Of a stretch of DNA of 56,746 bases, positions 9,214 to 17,183 are shown one piece after another (positions within the stretch are counted from its first letter, which is position 1; each line of letters begins with the position of its first letter). The notes below the pieces were generated by a model. It had not been told where the DNA came from. It did not search any database and was given only the letters and a program-made list of their open reading frames with translations. Made by a program: the position numbers and the translations under genes. The stretch is from the NCBI RefSeq assembly GCF_001518015.1, contig NZ_LPUY01000080.1, forward strand, positions 1 through 56,746, in the 5' to 3' direction. Origin of the DNA: Tritonibacter horizontis (GTDB taxonomy: Bacteria > Pseudomonadota > Alphaproteobacteria > Rhodobacterales > Rhodobacteraceae).

Positions 9214-9663
9214 ATGAAATACACCAGCCAGGTTCACCTACTCGCCCCAATCGCATGTGTTCTGACCTTCCTCGGGGGAATGGATGCGGTTGGGGCCGAG
9301 GACACCCCGCCACCGTTGGGCGTTGAGATTGAACTCAATGCGCTCGCAGATCAGGGGGGCGCGTGTCGCCTCTCTTTTCTGGCGCAGAACACCCACGATA
9401 TGGATATCGAAGAGGCAGTCTTTGAGACCGTGCTTTTTGACCAATCCGGCGGGGTGATGATGCTCACCCTGTTTGATTTCCAAGCGCTCCCGACAGGGCG
9501 CCCCCGCGTGCGCCAGTTTGATCTGGCGGATGTGCAATGCGCGGCGGTTGGCCGGGTGCTGATCAACGGGGCCAGCCGGTGCCGGAGCGGCGGTCAAGAC
9601 AGCCAGATCTGCACCGAGGCGCTGGGGCTCAGCAGCCGCACCAAGGTCGAGTTGCTGGGATGA
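9214..9663 (+). CDS. Small periplasmic protein of unknown function in the haem/TonB operon
   Basis: A 149-residue protein that I do not recognise as a named family. It has a signal peptide-like N-terminus (hydrophobic to about residue 28, GAEDTPPP after it) and a predicted all-beta body. Four cysteines (near CRLSF, VQCAAV, SRCRSGG and SQICTEA) could form two disulfides in the periplasm. A ribosome-binding site GAGGAG lies just upstream. Its stop overlaps the exbB start (ATGA), so it is made together with the energy-transduction complex. By position it may assist the receptor or the Ton complex. Confidence 0.75.
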   Translation: MKYTSQVHLLAPIACVLTFLGGMDAVGAEDTPPPLGVEIELNALADQGGACRLSFLAQNTHDMDIEEAVFETVLFDQSGGVMMLTLFDFQALPTGRPRVRQFDLADVQCAAVGRVLINGASRCRSGGQDSQICTEALGLSSRTKVELLG

Positions 9664-10340
9664 TAGATCTGACGACGATCCTGCCTGCGGCCCTGGCGTC
9701 GCTTGACGAAATCCTGACCGTCGGGGGGCCGGTTGTCGCGCTCCTGCTCGGGCTGTCAATCGTCAGTTTTGCAACCGTCTTTTACAAGATCTGGCAATTC
9801 CGGCGGGCGGGCGTTGGGCGCCATCGCCAGATCGAGAGGGCGCTGGTGGCCTATGAACGCGGCGATGCAAAGGCCGCCGGGGCGTTTCTGACCGAAAGCC
9901 GCAGCTACCTGACGCCGACCCTGGGCCGCGCGATCCGCGGTGGCGGCGCCCCTGCGGCGCTGTCAGACCGCTGCGATGCCGAGGCAGAGAGCCTTTTTCT
10001 GCGGCTGGAAACCGGGCTTGGGTTTCTTGATCTCGTGGCGCAACTGGCACCGCTCATCGGGTTGTTTGGCACTGTGCTGGGGATGATCGAGGCGTTTCAG
10101 GGCTTGCAGGCGGCCGGCACGTCGGTTGATCCCACTGTGCTGGCGGGCGGCATCTGGGTGGCGCTGCTGACCACGGCAGCCGGTCTGGCGGTCGCGATGC
10201 CTGTGGCGGCGGTTCAGAGCTGGCTGAGCGGACTGGTCGAACGCGATCGGGTCTTTGCCAACCGTGCCCTGCGAACGGTTTTTTCGCCGGACATCGCGGC
10301 GGATGGGGCGCACCCCTTGGCCAAACACGAGGCCGCCTGA
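9660..10340 (+). CDS. exbB: ExbB: MotA/TolQ/ExbB proton-channel subunit
   Basis: Inner-membrane protein of 226 residues that forms the pentameric channel of the Ton motor. Its start ATG overlaps the preceding stop. It has an N-terminal membrane helix (about 18-42, VGGPVVALLLGLSIVSFATVFYKI). A cytoplasmic section follows, and then the paired helices LAPLIGLFGTVLGMIEAF and GGIWVALLTTAAGLAVAMPVAAV that are the signature of the family. The stop is joined to the start of the first exbD. Confidence 0.92.
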   Translation: MIDLTTILPAALASLDEILTVGGPVVALLLGLSIVSFATVFYKIWQFRRAGVGRHRQIERALVAYERGDAKAAGAFLTESRSYLTPTLGRAIRGGGAPAALSDRCDAEAESLFLRLETGLGFLDLVAQLAPLIGLFGTVLGMIEAFQGLQAAGTSVDPTVLAGGIWVALLTTAAGLAVAMPVAAVQSWLSGLVERDRVFANRALRTVFSPDIAADGAHPLAKHEAA

Positions 10341-10738
10341 TGGCTTTGCGCCTGGCCAAGCGCCGGTCCCGTCGCCTGTCGATGACCTCGCTCATCGACG
10401 TGATCTTCCTGTTGTTGTTGTTTTTCATGCTGTCATCGACCTTCTCGCGGTACGGGTCGGTTGATTTGATGGCGGCGGAGGCCGGACAGGCAGCCGCCGC
10501 GACCACGCAACAGCGCCCCGTGTTCCTGAAAATCGGGCTGGACCAGCTGTCTTTGAATGGCGACGTTCTGGCCCTGGCCGATCTTGCCTCCCGGCTGACA
10601 AGCTTTGCGCCGGAGCAGGACAGCGGTGGCGTTCAGGTTCTGTTGAACCTCGAACCGGATGTCACCTCGCAACGGTTGGTGGATGTGCTGGCGGTCCTGC
10701 GCCGCCATGCGGCGTTTTCCGTGACAGTGCTGGGCTAG
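10340..10738 (+). CDS. exbD: ExbD (first copy), proton-conducting type
   Basis: Inner-membrane protein of 132 residues with a basic N-terminus, one membrane helix and a periplasmic domain. The motif SMTSLIDVIFLLLLFFML contains Asp20, which matches the essential membrane aspartate of ExbD/TolR that carries protons. It follows exbB with a one-base overlap and precedes a second exbD by three bases. Confidence 0.92.
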   Translation: MALRLAKRRSRRLSMTSLIDVIFLLLLFFMLSSTFSRYGSVDLMAAEAGQAAAATTQQRPVFLKIGLDQLSLNGDVLALADLASRLTSFAPEQDSGGVQVLLNLEPDVTSQRLVDVLAVLRRHAAFSVTVLG

Positions 10739-10741
10739 ATC

Positions 10742-11137
10742 ATGCTGGTGCGCCGCTCCAAACCCCACAGCAAACGCGAACCCACGATTGCCTTGATCAA
10801 CGTGGTTTTCCTGATGCTTGTCTTTTTCATGGTGGCCGGCTCGCTGGCACCGACGATGGACCCGCGGGTCAGGCTGGTTCAGGCCTCCGATCTCGACTCC
10901 AGCCCGCCCCCGGACGCATTGGTCATCCGCGCGGATGGCAGTCTCAGCTTTCGCGGGGCGGAGCTGACGTCGCCACAGGCCTATGTGCGGATTGTGCGCG
11001 AAGAGGATGCGGATTTTGCGGCGCGGCTGGTGCCGGACAGGGACCTGCCGGCCACCCGGTTGATTGCGGTCGCGAAAGAGTTGCGCCGGCTCGGGGCCTC
11101 TCGCATCACGTTATTGTCGGAACGGAGTCTGCAATGA
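10742..11137 (+). CDS. ExbD-like protein (second copy) with Asn in place of the membrane Asp
   Basis: ExbD/TolR-family protein of 131 residues with the same topology as its neighbour: basic N-terminus, single helix (about 16-36) and periplasmic domain. The motif is PTIALINVVFLMLVFFMVAG. Asn20 stands exactly where Asp20 stands in the first copy and where the family's essential proton-carrying aspartate is found. The two proteins could form a heterodimer in the ExbB pore with only one protonatable residue. Its stop overlaps the tonB start (ATGA). Confidence 0.88.
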   Translation: MLVRRSKPHSKREPTIALINVVFLMLVFFMVAGSLAPTMDPRVRLVQASDLDSSPPPDALVIRADGSLSFRGAELTSPQAYVRIVREEDADFAARLVPDRDLPATRLIAVAKELRRLGASRITLLSERSLQ

Positions 11138-12216
11138 TCCCTCGCTCGCCGCTGGTCGCTGTGCTTGCTGTTGGACTTGCGCTGGCCGCACATGCCGCGC
11201 TGCTGGTCGAGACGGATCAATCGACCGTCGAGATAGATGGCGGTGGCTCTGTCGCGCCCGCCGCGCTTGGCAACAGTTTCGCCGATCTGACACAGGGCAT
11301 CCAAAGCCCGGTCGCAACCGATGACGCAGACGGGACGGTCCAGCAAGAGGCCCCCGTCGTCACTCCGGTGCAGCCCACAGAGCAGGCTCATCAGGCGATA
11401 GAGCCGCCGCCCAGTGTCGTGCAGCAGGTCGAGGTCGTGCAGCAGCTCGAGCCGGACCAGAACGCCAGAGCGCCCTCCGGTCCTGCGGCCATCAGCCCGG
11501 CACCGGTGGTCCGGGCGGAGGTGGTTGCGGTTTCCGAGGCGCCGCAGGTCACACCGGTCGAAACTGCTGCGGCCACGCCGAGTGCGGTGATACCCGTTGC
11601 GCCGCCCCCGACGGCAGCACAGGACCCGGTCGCACAGGCGCGTGTTCAGGCGCATGTTCAGGCCAGTGTTCAGACCAATCATCAGGCCAGCCCCCCGGTT
11701 GAGGCGCGTGCGGATCTGGCGCCGCAGCACAGTCCGCGCCCGGCGACGCGCCCCGAACGCCCAAAACCCCGGGAAAGGCAGGCAGAGGTCAAACCGGTTG
11801 TGCGCGCGGCCCCCGTCCAGCCGCCATCGGTGTCAGCGCCCGCGCGCGGCAACAGCAACCGAAATGCCCGGGCAGGGGCGGAGACCGGTGACGACGATCA
11901 GCCCGCGGCGCAGGCGGCCAGTGCTCAACCGGCCAAGGCATCCGGCGAAGGCAACGCGGCGACGGCAAATTACGCGGGCAAAGTCATGCGTCAGATCCAT
12001 CGTCAACGCAAAGCCCGGACCTCGCTGAGCGGGGTCACCTATGTCCATTTCGTGATTGGGCCGGCGGGCGACCTGACCTCCTTGCGGATCGCCAAAAGCT
12101 CGGGCGCGGCGGCGCTGGACAAACTGGCGCTGACCCAGGTTCAGCGCGCATCGCCCTTTCCCCGCCCTCCGGCCGGGGCGCGCAGGGATTTTACCATCGG
12201 GATCAAGAGCGACTGA
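11134..12216 (+). CDS. tonB: Energy transducer TonB
   Basis: Protein of 360 residues with one N-terminal membrane anchor (about 6-26). A long Pro/Ala/Gln/Val-rich periplasm-spanning linker (about 55-265) contains repeats such as AQARVQAHVQASVQ. The C-terminal TonB domain (about 275-360) has the segment LSGVTYVHFVIGPAGDLTSLRI and ends FTIGIKSD. The linker is longer than in E. coli TonB (239 residues in total). It is the last gene of the rightward haem operon and contacts the TonB box of the receptor to open it. Confidence 0.9.
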   Translation: MIPRSPLVAVLAVGLALAAHAALLVETDQSTVEIDGGGSVAPAALGNSFADLTQGIQSPVATDDADGTVQQEAPVVTPVQPTEQAHQAIEPPPSVVQQVEVVQQLEPDQNARAPSGPAAISPAPVVRAEVVAVSEAPQVTPVETAAATPSAVIPVAPPPTAAQDPVAQARVQAHVQASVQTNHQASPPVEARADLAPQHSPRPATRPERPKPRERQAEVKPVVRAAPVQPPSVSAPARGNSNRNARAGAETGDDDQPAAQAASAQPAKASGEGNAATANYAGKVMRQIHRQRKARTSLSGVTYVHFVIGPAGDLTSLRIAKSSGAAALDKLALTQVQRASPFPRPPAGARRDFTIGIKSD

Positions 12217-12349
12217 TCGCAGGTCCGGGCGTTGCGTGAAACGGCTCTTTTGGCGGGCGTTCCCCCGGATGCGGATGTCACGACGAAGAAATGTAATTGA
12301 AATGGCTGTCACATGCCGACAGTCTGCCCCCAGGTAATCGGGGAACAAG

Positions 12350-13597
12350 ATGGCGTCTCAACATATCGTAGTTGTCGGTGCGGGCATCGTCGGTGCGGCC
12401 AGTGCAATCTGGCTGCGCCGGGCGGGATTTGATGTAACGCTGGTGGATAAGGGCACGCCGGGCATGGGGGCATCCTACGGCAACGCCTGTCTTCTTGCGC
12501 GTTGTGCAATTGTGCCGGTCACGACGCCGGGGCTGATGCTCAAGGGGCCAAAATACCTGCTCGACCCGAATTTCCCCTTGTTCATGCGGTGGTCCTACCT
12601 GCCGCGCCTGCTGCCATGGCTGGCGACCTACATGAAACATGCCAATGACGCGGACACCCGGCGCATTGCCAGGGGAATAACGACGATTGTCGGCGACAGT
12701 GTTGAGCAGCACAAGGCGCTGACCGATGGCACGCCGACTGCGCGCTGGATCAAGGACAGTGACTACAGCTTTGTGTACCGGGATCGTGCCGCTTTTGAGG
12801 CGGATGCCTACACCTGGGAGCTGCGCCGCGAGGCGGGGTTTCTGCCTGAGATCATCGAAGGGGCCGCGGTGCGTGACCGTGAACCGATGCTGTCAAAGGA
12901 CATGCGGCTTTTGGCGGTGAACAAGGATCACGGCTATATTCTCAACCCCGGCAACTACGTCAAAGATCTGGTGGCACAGCTTCAGGCCATGGGCGGGCGG
13001 TTTCTTCAGGCCGACGTGAAGGATTTCGACCTGATGGGCGGGCAGATCACTGCTGTCGACACCGACAAGGGGCGGCTGTCCTGTGACAAGGCGGTGCTGT
13101 CCGCCGGGGTCTGGTCGGCTGCGTTGATGGCCAAACTGGGCCTTGAGGTGCCGCTTGAGGCAGAGCGCGGGTATCACATCGTGTTCAAGAACCCGAGCCA
13201 GCTACCCAACAACCCGATGATGCTGAGCGAGGGCAAATTCGTGGCGACCCCGATGGATCAGGGGCTGCGCTGCGCCGGGGTTGTGGAGTTTGGCGGCCTC
13301 AATCCCGAGAAATCCAAAAAGCCGCTGGACTTTTTGCGGCGGACGGTCGCCCGGACTTTCCCGGATCTGACCTATGAGGCCGAAGAGGAATGGCTGGGGT
13401 TCCGTCCCGCCCCAACCGACAGTTTGCCGCTGATCGGTGAAGTGCGCGGCAGCGGCGTCTACACCGCCTTTGGACATCACCACATAGGCTTGACAGGGGG
13501 GCCGAAGACAGGCCGACTGGTGGCCGACATGATTGCGGGCAACTGGCCCAACGCGGATACGAGCGCCTTTGATCCGATGCGCTTTGCCAAACGATAA
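12350..13597 (+). CDS. FAD-dependent amino-acid oxidase/dehydrogenase, DadA-like
   Basis: A 415-residue DAO-family flavoprotein. The N-terminal dinucleotide-binding motif is VVVGAGIVGAASAIWLRRAG (about 6-25), with an acidic residue ending the second strand (VTLVDKG). The C-terminal half carries the family segment LGFRPAPTDSLPLIGEV and ends with GHHHIGLTGGPKTG, the FAD-contacting region of DadA-type D-amino-acid dehydrogenases. It lies 31 bases before the gene for a TRAP binding protein on the same strand. The enzyme probably oxidises an amino or imino compound imported by that transporter. Substrate is not predictable from the sequence. Confidence 0.85.
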   Translation: MASQHIVVVGAGIVGAASAIWLRRAGFDVTLVDKGTPGMGASYGNACLLARCAIVPVTTPGLMLKGPKYLLDPNFPLFMRWSYLPRLLPWLATYMKHANDADTRRIARGITTIVGDSVEQHKALTDGTPTARWIKDSDYSFVYRDRAAFEADAYTWELRREAGFLPEIIEGAAVRDREPMLSKDMRLLAVNKDHGYILNPGNYVKDLVAQLQAMGGRFLQADVKDFDLMGGQITAVDTDKGRLSCDKAVLSAGVWSAALMAKLGLEVPLEAERGYHIVFKNPSQLPNNPMMLSEGKFVATPMDQGLRCAGVVEFGGLNPEKSKKPLDFLRRTVARTFPDLTYEAEEEWLGFRPAPTDSLPLIGEVRGSGVYTAFGHHHIGLTGGPKTGRLVADMIAGNWPNADTSAFDPMRFAKR

Positions 13598-13628
13598 AAC
13601 CAAAAACAATCAACATGGGAGACTTGAA

Positions 13629-14606
13629 ATGACCAGAATGACATTGAGCACCACGGTTGCAGGCGCGGTTTTTGCTCTGGCCTCGGGGGGCGCACTGGCC
13701 GACAGCTGGGACATGCCGATGGCCTATGCGGCCTCTAATTTTCACACCGAGATGGGCGTGGCCTTTGCAGACAAGGTGCGGGACTATACCAAGGGTGAGA
13801 TCGACATCACCGTTCATCCCGGCGGCTCCCTGTTCAAGGGGGGCGAGATCAAACGCGCCATCCAGACCGGTCAGGCGCCCATTGGCGAACGGTTCATGTC
13901 CGCCCATGCCAACGAGCTGCCGCTTCTGGGCTGGGACAACCTGCCATTCCTGGCGACCTCTTATGCGGCCAATGACAAACTCTGGTCCATCGCCAAGGAC
14001 AAGGTCAACGCGCAGCTGGCCGATCAGAACCTGGTGACGCTTTATACCTGCCCGTGGCCGGGGCAGGGGTTCTATTTCAACAAGGAAGTCTCCTCTTCCG
14101 AGGATACCCAAGGGGTGAAGTTCCGCTCCTACAACACCGCGACGGCCACCTTTGCCGAAGAGCTGGGCATGATCCCGGTGCAGGTCGAAGCGGCAGAGCT
14201 GAGCCAGGCTCTTGCGACGGGCGTTGCGGAGGCGTTCATTTCTTCCGGCTCCACCGGCTATGATCGCAAGGTCTGGGAACAGCTCAGCCATTACTACAAG
14301 GTCAATGCCTGGCTGCCGCGCAACTATGTGATGGTGAACAAACAGATCTGGGACGGGCTGGATGGTGACACCCAGGCCGCAATCCAAACCGCAGCCGATG
14401 AAACCGGCGCCGCCTGCGCGGCCAAATCCGAAGAGCTGGCAAACTGGTATTATGAACAACTCGAAGCCAACGGCATGACCGTCGCCGATGCAGGCCTAGA
14501 GTTCCTCGCAGAGCTGGAAGCCATCGGTGCCAAGATGACCGAAGACTGGCGCGCCGCGGCCGGCCCCGACGGCGAAGCGATCCTCGACGCCTTCAAGGCT
14601 GAATGA
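13629..14606 (+). CDS. TRAP transporter substrate-binding protein DctP (system 1)
   Basis: Periplasmic binding protein of 325 residues in the DctP family. Signal peptide MTRMTLSTTVAGAVFALASGGALA is followed by the mature start DSWDMPMAYAASNFHTEMG. The conserved arginine that pairs with the ligand carboxylate lies in GVKFRSYNTATATFAEELG, and the downstream AELSQALATGVAEAFISSG is the usual family segment. Start ATG 13629 has GGGAGA upstream. The gene follows a DadA-like oxidase, suggesting an amino-acid-like or other carboxylate substrate. A strong stem-loop separates it from dctQ. Confidence 0.9.
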   Translation: MTRMTLSTTVAGAVFALASGGALADSWDMPMAYAASNFHTEMGVAFADKVRDYTKGEIDITVHPGGSLFKGGEIKRAIQTGQAPIGERFMSAHANELPLLGWDNLPFLATSYAANDKLWSIAKDKVNAQLADQNLVTLYTCPWPGQGFYFNKEVSSSEDTQGVKFRSYNTATATFAEELGMIPVQVEAAELSQALATGVAEAFISSGSTGYDRKVWEQLSHYYKVNAWLPRNYVMVNKQIWDGLDGDTQAAIQTAADETGAACAAKSEELANWYYEQLEANGMTVADAGLEFLAELEAIGAKMTEDWRAAAGPDGEAILDAFKAE

Positions 14607-14623
14607 TGCCTTGACGTCCGTCC

Positions 14624-14664
14624 CGCAGGGGGAAAGGCCCGGACCGGGCGCGCCTCCCCCTGCG
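14624..14664 (+). other. GC-rich stem-loop between dctP and dctQ (system 1)
   Basis: A 9-bp perfect inverted repeat (14624-14632 with 14656-14664) encloses a second nested stem around 14637-14649. There is no T-tract, so it resembles an mRNA-protecting or attenuating hairpin more than a terminator. It would favour higher production of the binding protein than of the membrane subunits. Confidence 0.7.
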
Positions 14665-14695
14665 GCCCCTACGAACAAGCTCCAAAGGACAAGAT

Positions 14696-15409
14696 ATGCG
14701 TGACTGGCAGCCAGTTCTGGGCTTGCCCCTCTGGGTCTGGCTCTTTGTGGCCCCGACGGCCCTGATGGGACTGTGTCTTCTGCGGCCGGACCTGATGCGA
14801 CGGTGGCTGCCGCCGCTCTGGCGGGTGCTGGATCGGATCTATACCGGGGCGGGGGTGGTCGCCGCCTGCTTCATGGTGTTGATCCTGCTGCTGATCGTCG
14901 GGCAGATGGGCGCGCGCTGGGCGTCGCTGACCTTTCCGGGATCGACAGAATATGCCGGTTACGCGATGGCGGCGACGTCCTTTTTCGGGCTGGCCTACAC
15001 GCTGACCCATGGCGGCCATATCCGGGTGTCGATTTTTCTCAATCTGGGCGGGCGCTATCATTTCTGGCTGGATGCCGCTGCGATGCTGGTGTCGGCCATT
15101 ACGGCGACCTATTTCGCCCGCTATGCGATCAAGACAAATGTTCTGTCGAAATTGTTGAATGATCGCACGCAGGGGCAGGATTTTGCGCCGGAATGGCTGC
15201 TGACCGCTGTGTCGATGTTTGCCACCTGGCCGTGGAACTGGCCGGCACTTTGGGCCGAGAGCGGCAGCGGTTGGGTCTATACCCCGATCTGGCTGCCGCA
15301 GGTGCCGATGTCGATTGGAACCGTGCTTCTGGCTGTCGCCCTTTGGGATTATCTCGGCCGCATGCTGGTGACGGGGGCGTCGCAGATCAAAGGGGAGGCG
15401 GTCGAATGA
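14696..15409 (+). CDS. TRAP transporter small permease DctQ (system 1)
   Basis: Inner-membrane protein of 237 residues with an extra N-terminal hydrophobic segment (about 8-30) before the four helices of the DctQ core. The family-type region GSTEYAGYAMAATSFFGLAYTLTHGGHIRVSI (about 82-113) is clear. It is longer than most DctQ proteins (160-180 residues), owing to that N-terminal extension and an insert of aromatic residues (about 165-195). The stop overlaps the dctM start (ATGA), so the two membrane subunits are translationally coupled. Confidence 0.88.
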   Translation: MRDWQPVLGLPLWVWLFVAPTALMGLCLLRPDLMRRWLPPLWRVLDRIYTGAGVVAACFMVLILLLIVGQMGARWASLTFPGSTEYAGYAMAATSFFGLAYTLTHGGHIRVSIFLNLGGRYHFWLDAAAMLVSAITATYFARYAIKTNVLSKLLNDRTQGQDFAPEWLLTAVSMFATWPWNWPALWAESGSGWVYTPIWLPQVPMSIGTVLLAVALWDYLGRMLVTGASQIKGEAVE

Positions 15410-16710
15410 TCGAGATCTATACCACCTTGATCTTTCTCTTTGTCCTGTTTGCCCTGCTTGGCGGTTCCGTCTGGATCGGTCTGGCGCTGATGGGGGTCGC
15501 CTGGGTCGGAATGGAGCTGTTCACGGTGCGCCCGGCGGGGGACGCCATGATCACGACCATCTGGACGGGGGCTTCCAGCTGGACGCTCACCGCTTTGCCG
15601 CTTTTTATCTGGATGGGTGAAATCCTCTATCGCACCCGATTATCCGAGGACATGTTTCGCGGTCTTGCCCCCTGGATGCGGTTCCTGCCCGGGGGGCTGC
15701 TGCACACCAATATCGCAGGTTGTACGATCTTTGCGGCCGTTTCCGGCTCCTCTGCAGCGACCTTGAATATGGTCGGCAAGATGTCGATCCCGGAGCTGCG
15801 CGCCCGTGGCTACCCGGAGTTCATGATTATCGGGACCCTGGCCGGAGCCGCCACCCTCGGGCTGATGATCCCGCCCTCGCTCACGCTGATCGTCTATGGC
15901 GTCAGCATCAATGAAAGCATCACCAAGCTGTTCATGGCCGGTGTGTTCCCCGGTCTGGTGCTGGCCGGTTTGTTCATGCTTTATATCATCGCCTGGCATT
16001 ACCTTGGAAAAGGGCCGCGCCCAACGCCGGAGCCGCATATGTCGCTGCGACAGCGGATCGCGGAGAGCCGCTTTCTGGTGCCGCTCTTCGGCTTGGTCTT
16101 TGTGGTGATCGGGTCCATGTACATGGGGTTTGCTACAGCGACCGAGGCGGCAGCGGTGGGGGTCCTTGGCGCGCTGGGCCTGTCGCTGGTGCAGGGAAGC
16201 CTGAGTTGGTCCACCTTTGTCGAAAGCCTGCTGGGCGCGACGCGCACCTCTGCGATGATCGCCTTCATCCTCATGGGCGCGGCTTTTCTGTCGCTGTCGA
16301 TGGGGTTCACCGGCCTGCCACGGGCCTTGGCGGGTTTGATCGACAGTTTCGATCTGTCGCCCATCGCGCTGATCGCAGTGCTGACGGTCTTCTACCTGAT
16401 CCTTGGCATGTTCATGGATGGCCTGTCCTCCGTCGTGCTGACCATGGCGATTGTCGAGCCGATGATCCGACAGGCCGGGATTGACGTCATCTGGTTCGGT
16501 ATTTTTCTGGTGGTCGTCATCGAGACAGCCCAGGTCACGCCACCGATCGGTTTCAACCTGTTCGTATTGCAAAGCATGACCCGCCACGAGATCTCCTATA
16601 TTGCAAAAACTGCAATCCCAATGGTGGGGCTGATGCTGCTGATGGTGGTGATCCTGGTGCTGTGGCCCGAGCTGGCAACCTGGCTGCCGGATAACATCCG
16701 ACGCCCGTAA
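15406..16710 (+). CDS. TRAP transporter large permease DctM (system 1)
   Basis: A 434-residue multi-helix permease of the DctM family, which carries out sodium-driven uptake of the ligand delivered by DctP. Family markers are FAAVSGSSAATLNMVGKM, TLAGAATLGLMIPPSLTLIVYG (with the PPS motif) and, near the C-terminus, QVTPPIGFNLFVLQSM. The ATG at 15406 overlapping the dctQ stop is the real start. The longer upstream open frame is out of phase with dctQ and has no homology. It ends TRAP operon 1. Confidence 0.9.
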   Translation: MIEIYTTLIFLFVLFALLGGSVWIGLALMGVAWVGMELFTVRPAGDAMITTIWTGASSWTLTALPLFIWMGEILYRTRLSEDMFRGLAPWMRFLPGGLLHTNIAGCTIFAAVSGSSAATLNMVGKMSIPELRARGYPEFMIIGTLAGAATLGLMIPPSLTLIVYGVSINESITKLFMAGVFPGLVLAGLFMLYIIAWHYLGKGPRPTPEPHMSLRQRIAESRFLVPLFGLVFVVIGSMYMGFATATEAAAVGVLGALGLSLVQGSLSWSTFVESLLGATRTSAMIAFILMGAAFLSLSMGFTGLPRALAGLIDSFDLSPIALIAVLTVFYLILGMFMDGLSSVVLTMAIVEPMIRQAGIDVIWFGIFLVVVIETAQVTPPIGFNLFVLQSMTRHEISYIAKTAIPMVGLMLLMVVILVLWPELATWLPDNIRRP

Positions 16711-17183
16711 ACAGCGCCCACCGACCAGTGCGCGCCGGGGATCGCAGGGGGGCGGCCGGCCATCAGGAGCAGGGGGAGTTGACAGGGTGCGCCGCTGAAA
16801 GCTCTCTGTTGGCTTTCCGGCATCGGGCAGATTGTCGGGTTTTTAGTAAATTGCCGAAGAAAAACCGGGATTTTCGGGCTCAAACAACGCAAAACCTGCA
16901 TGTTTCTGCCGCAAAGCTTTCATAAACCGCCTAGAGTTTCATCCAAAATTAAGAGGCGATCACACAAAGTAAGGCTTGTTTGAAACAGGAGCCTTGTTTT
17001 GTCTGTCACGTTCAGTCCGGTTTTCAAGTCGCAGATCGAACCCGATTTTCGTCAGGGACGGTCAACATCCGACTCCGTGATAAGGCCGAATATGCGCTCT
17101 CGACTTCCTATGTCAAGCCTTCCCGTCACCGGATCCTGTGGTGCGCGCTGCACTCTTTGTGATCTCTCATCTGTTAGGGTGAA
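16711..17183. other. 473-base spacer before the chemoreceptor gene, no convincing gene
   Basis: Short open frames here have no recognisable protein features and no good ribosome-binding sites. The composition becomes less GC-rich from about 16830. It contains one terminator-like hairpin at 16971-17000, so the chemoreceptor mRNA may have a long structured leader, or an unseen short transcript ends there. Confidence 0.6.
16971..17000 (+). terminator. Terminator-like hairpin in the chemoreceptor leader
   Basis: AAGGCT (16971-16976) and TGTTT pair with AAACA and AGCCTT further on, leaving a small bulge and a one-base loop. The stem is followed by GTTTTGTC. It could end a transcript from TRAP operon 1 or act as an attenuator for the chemoreceptor gene 190 bases downstream. 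Confidence 0.45.
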
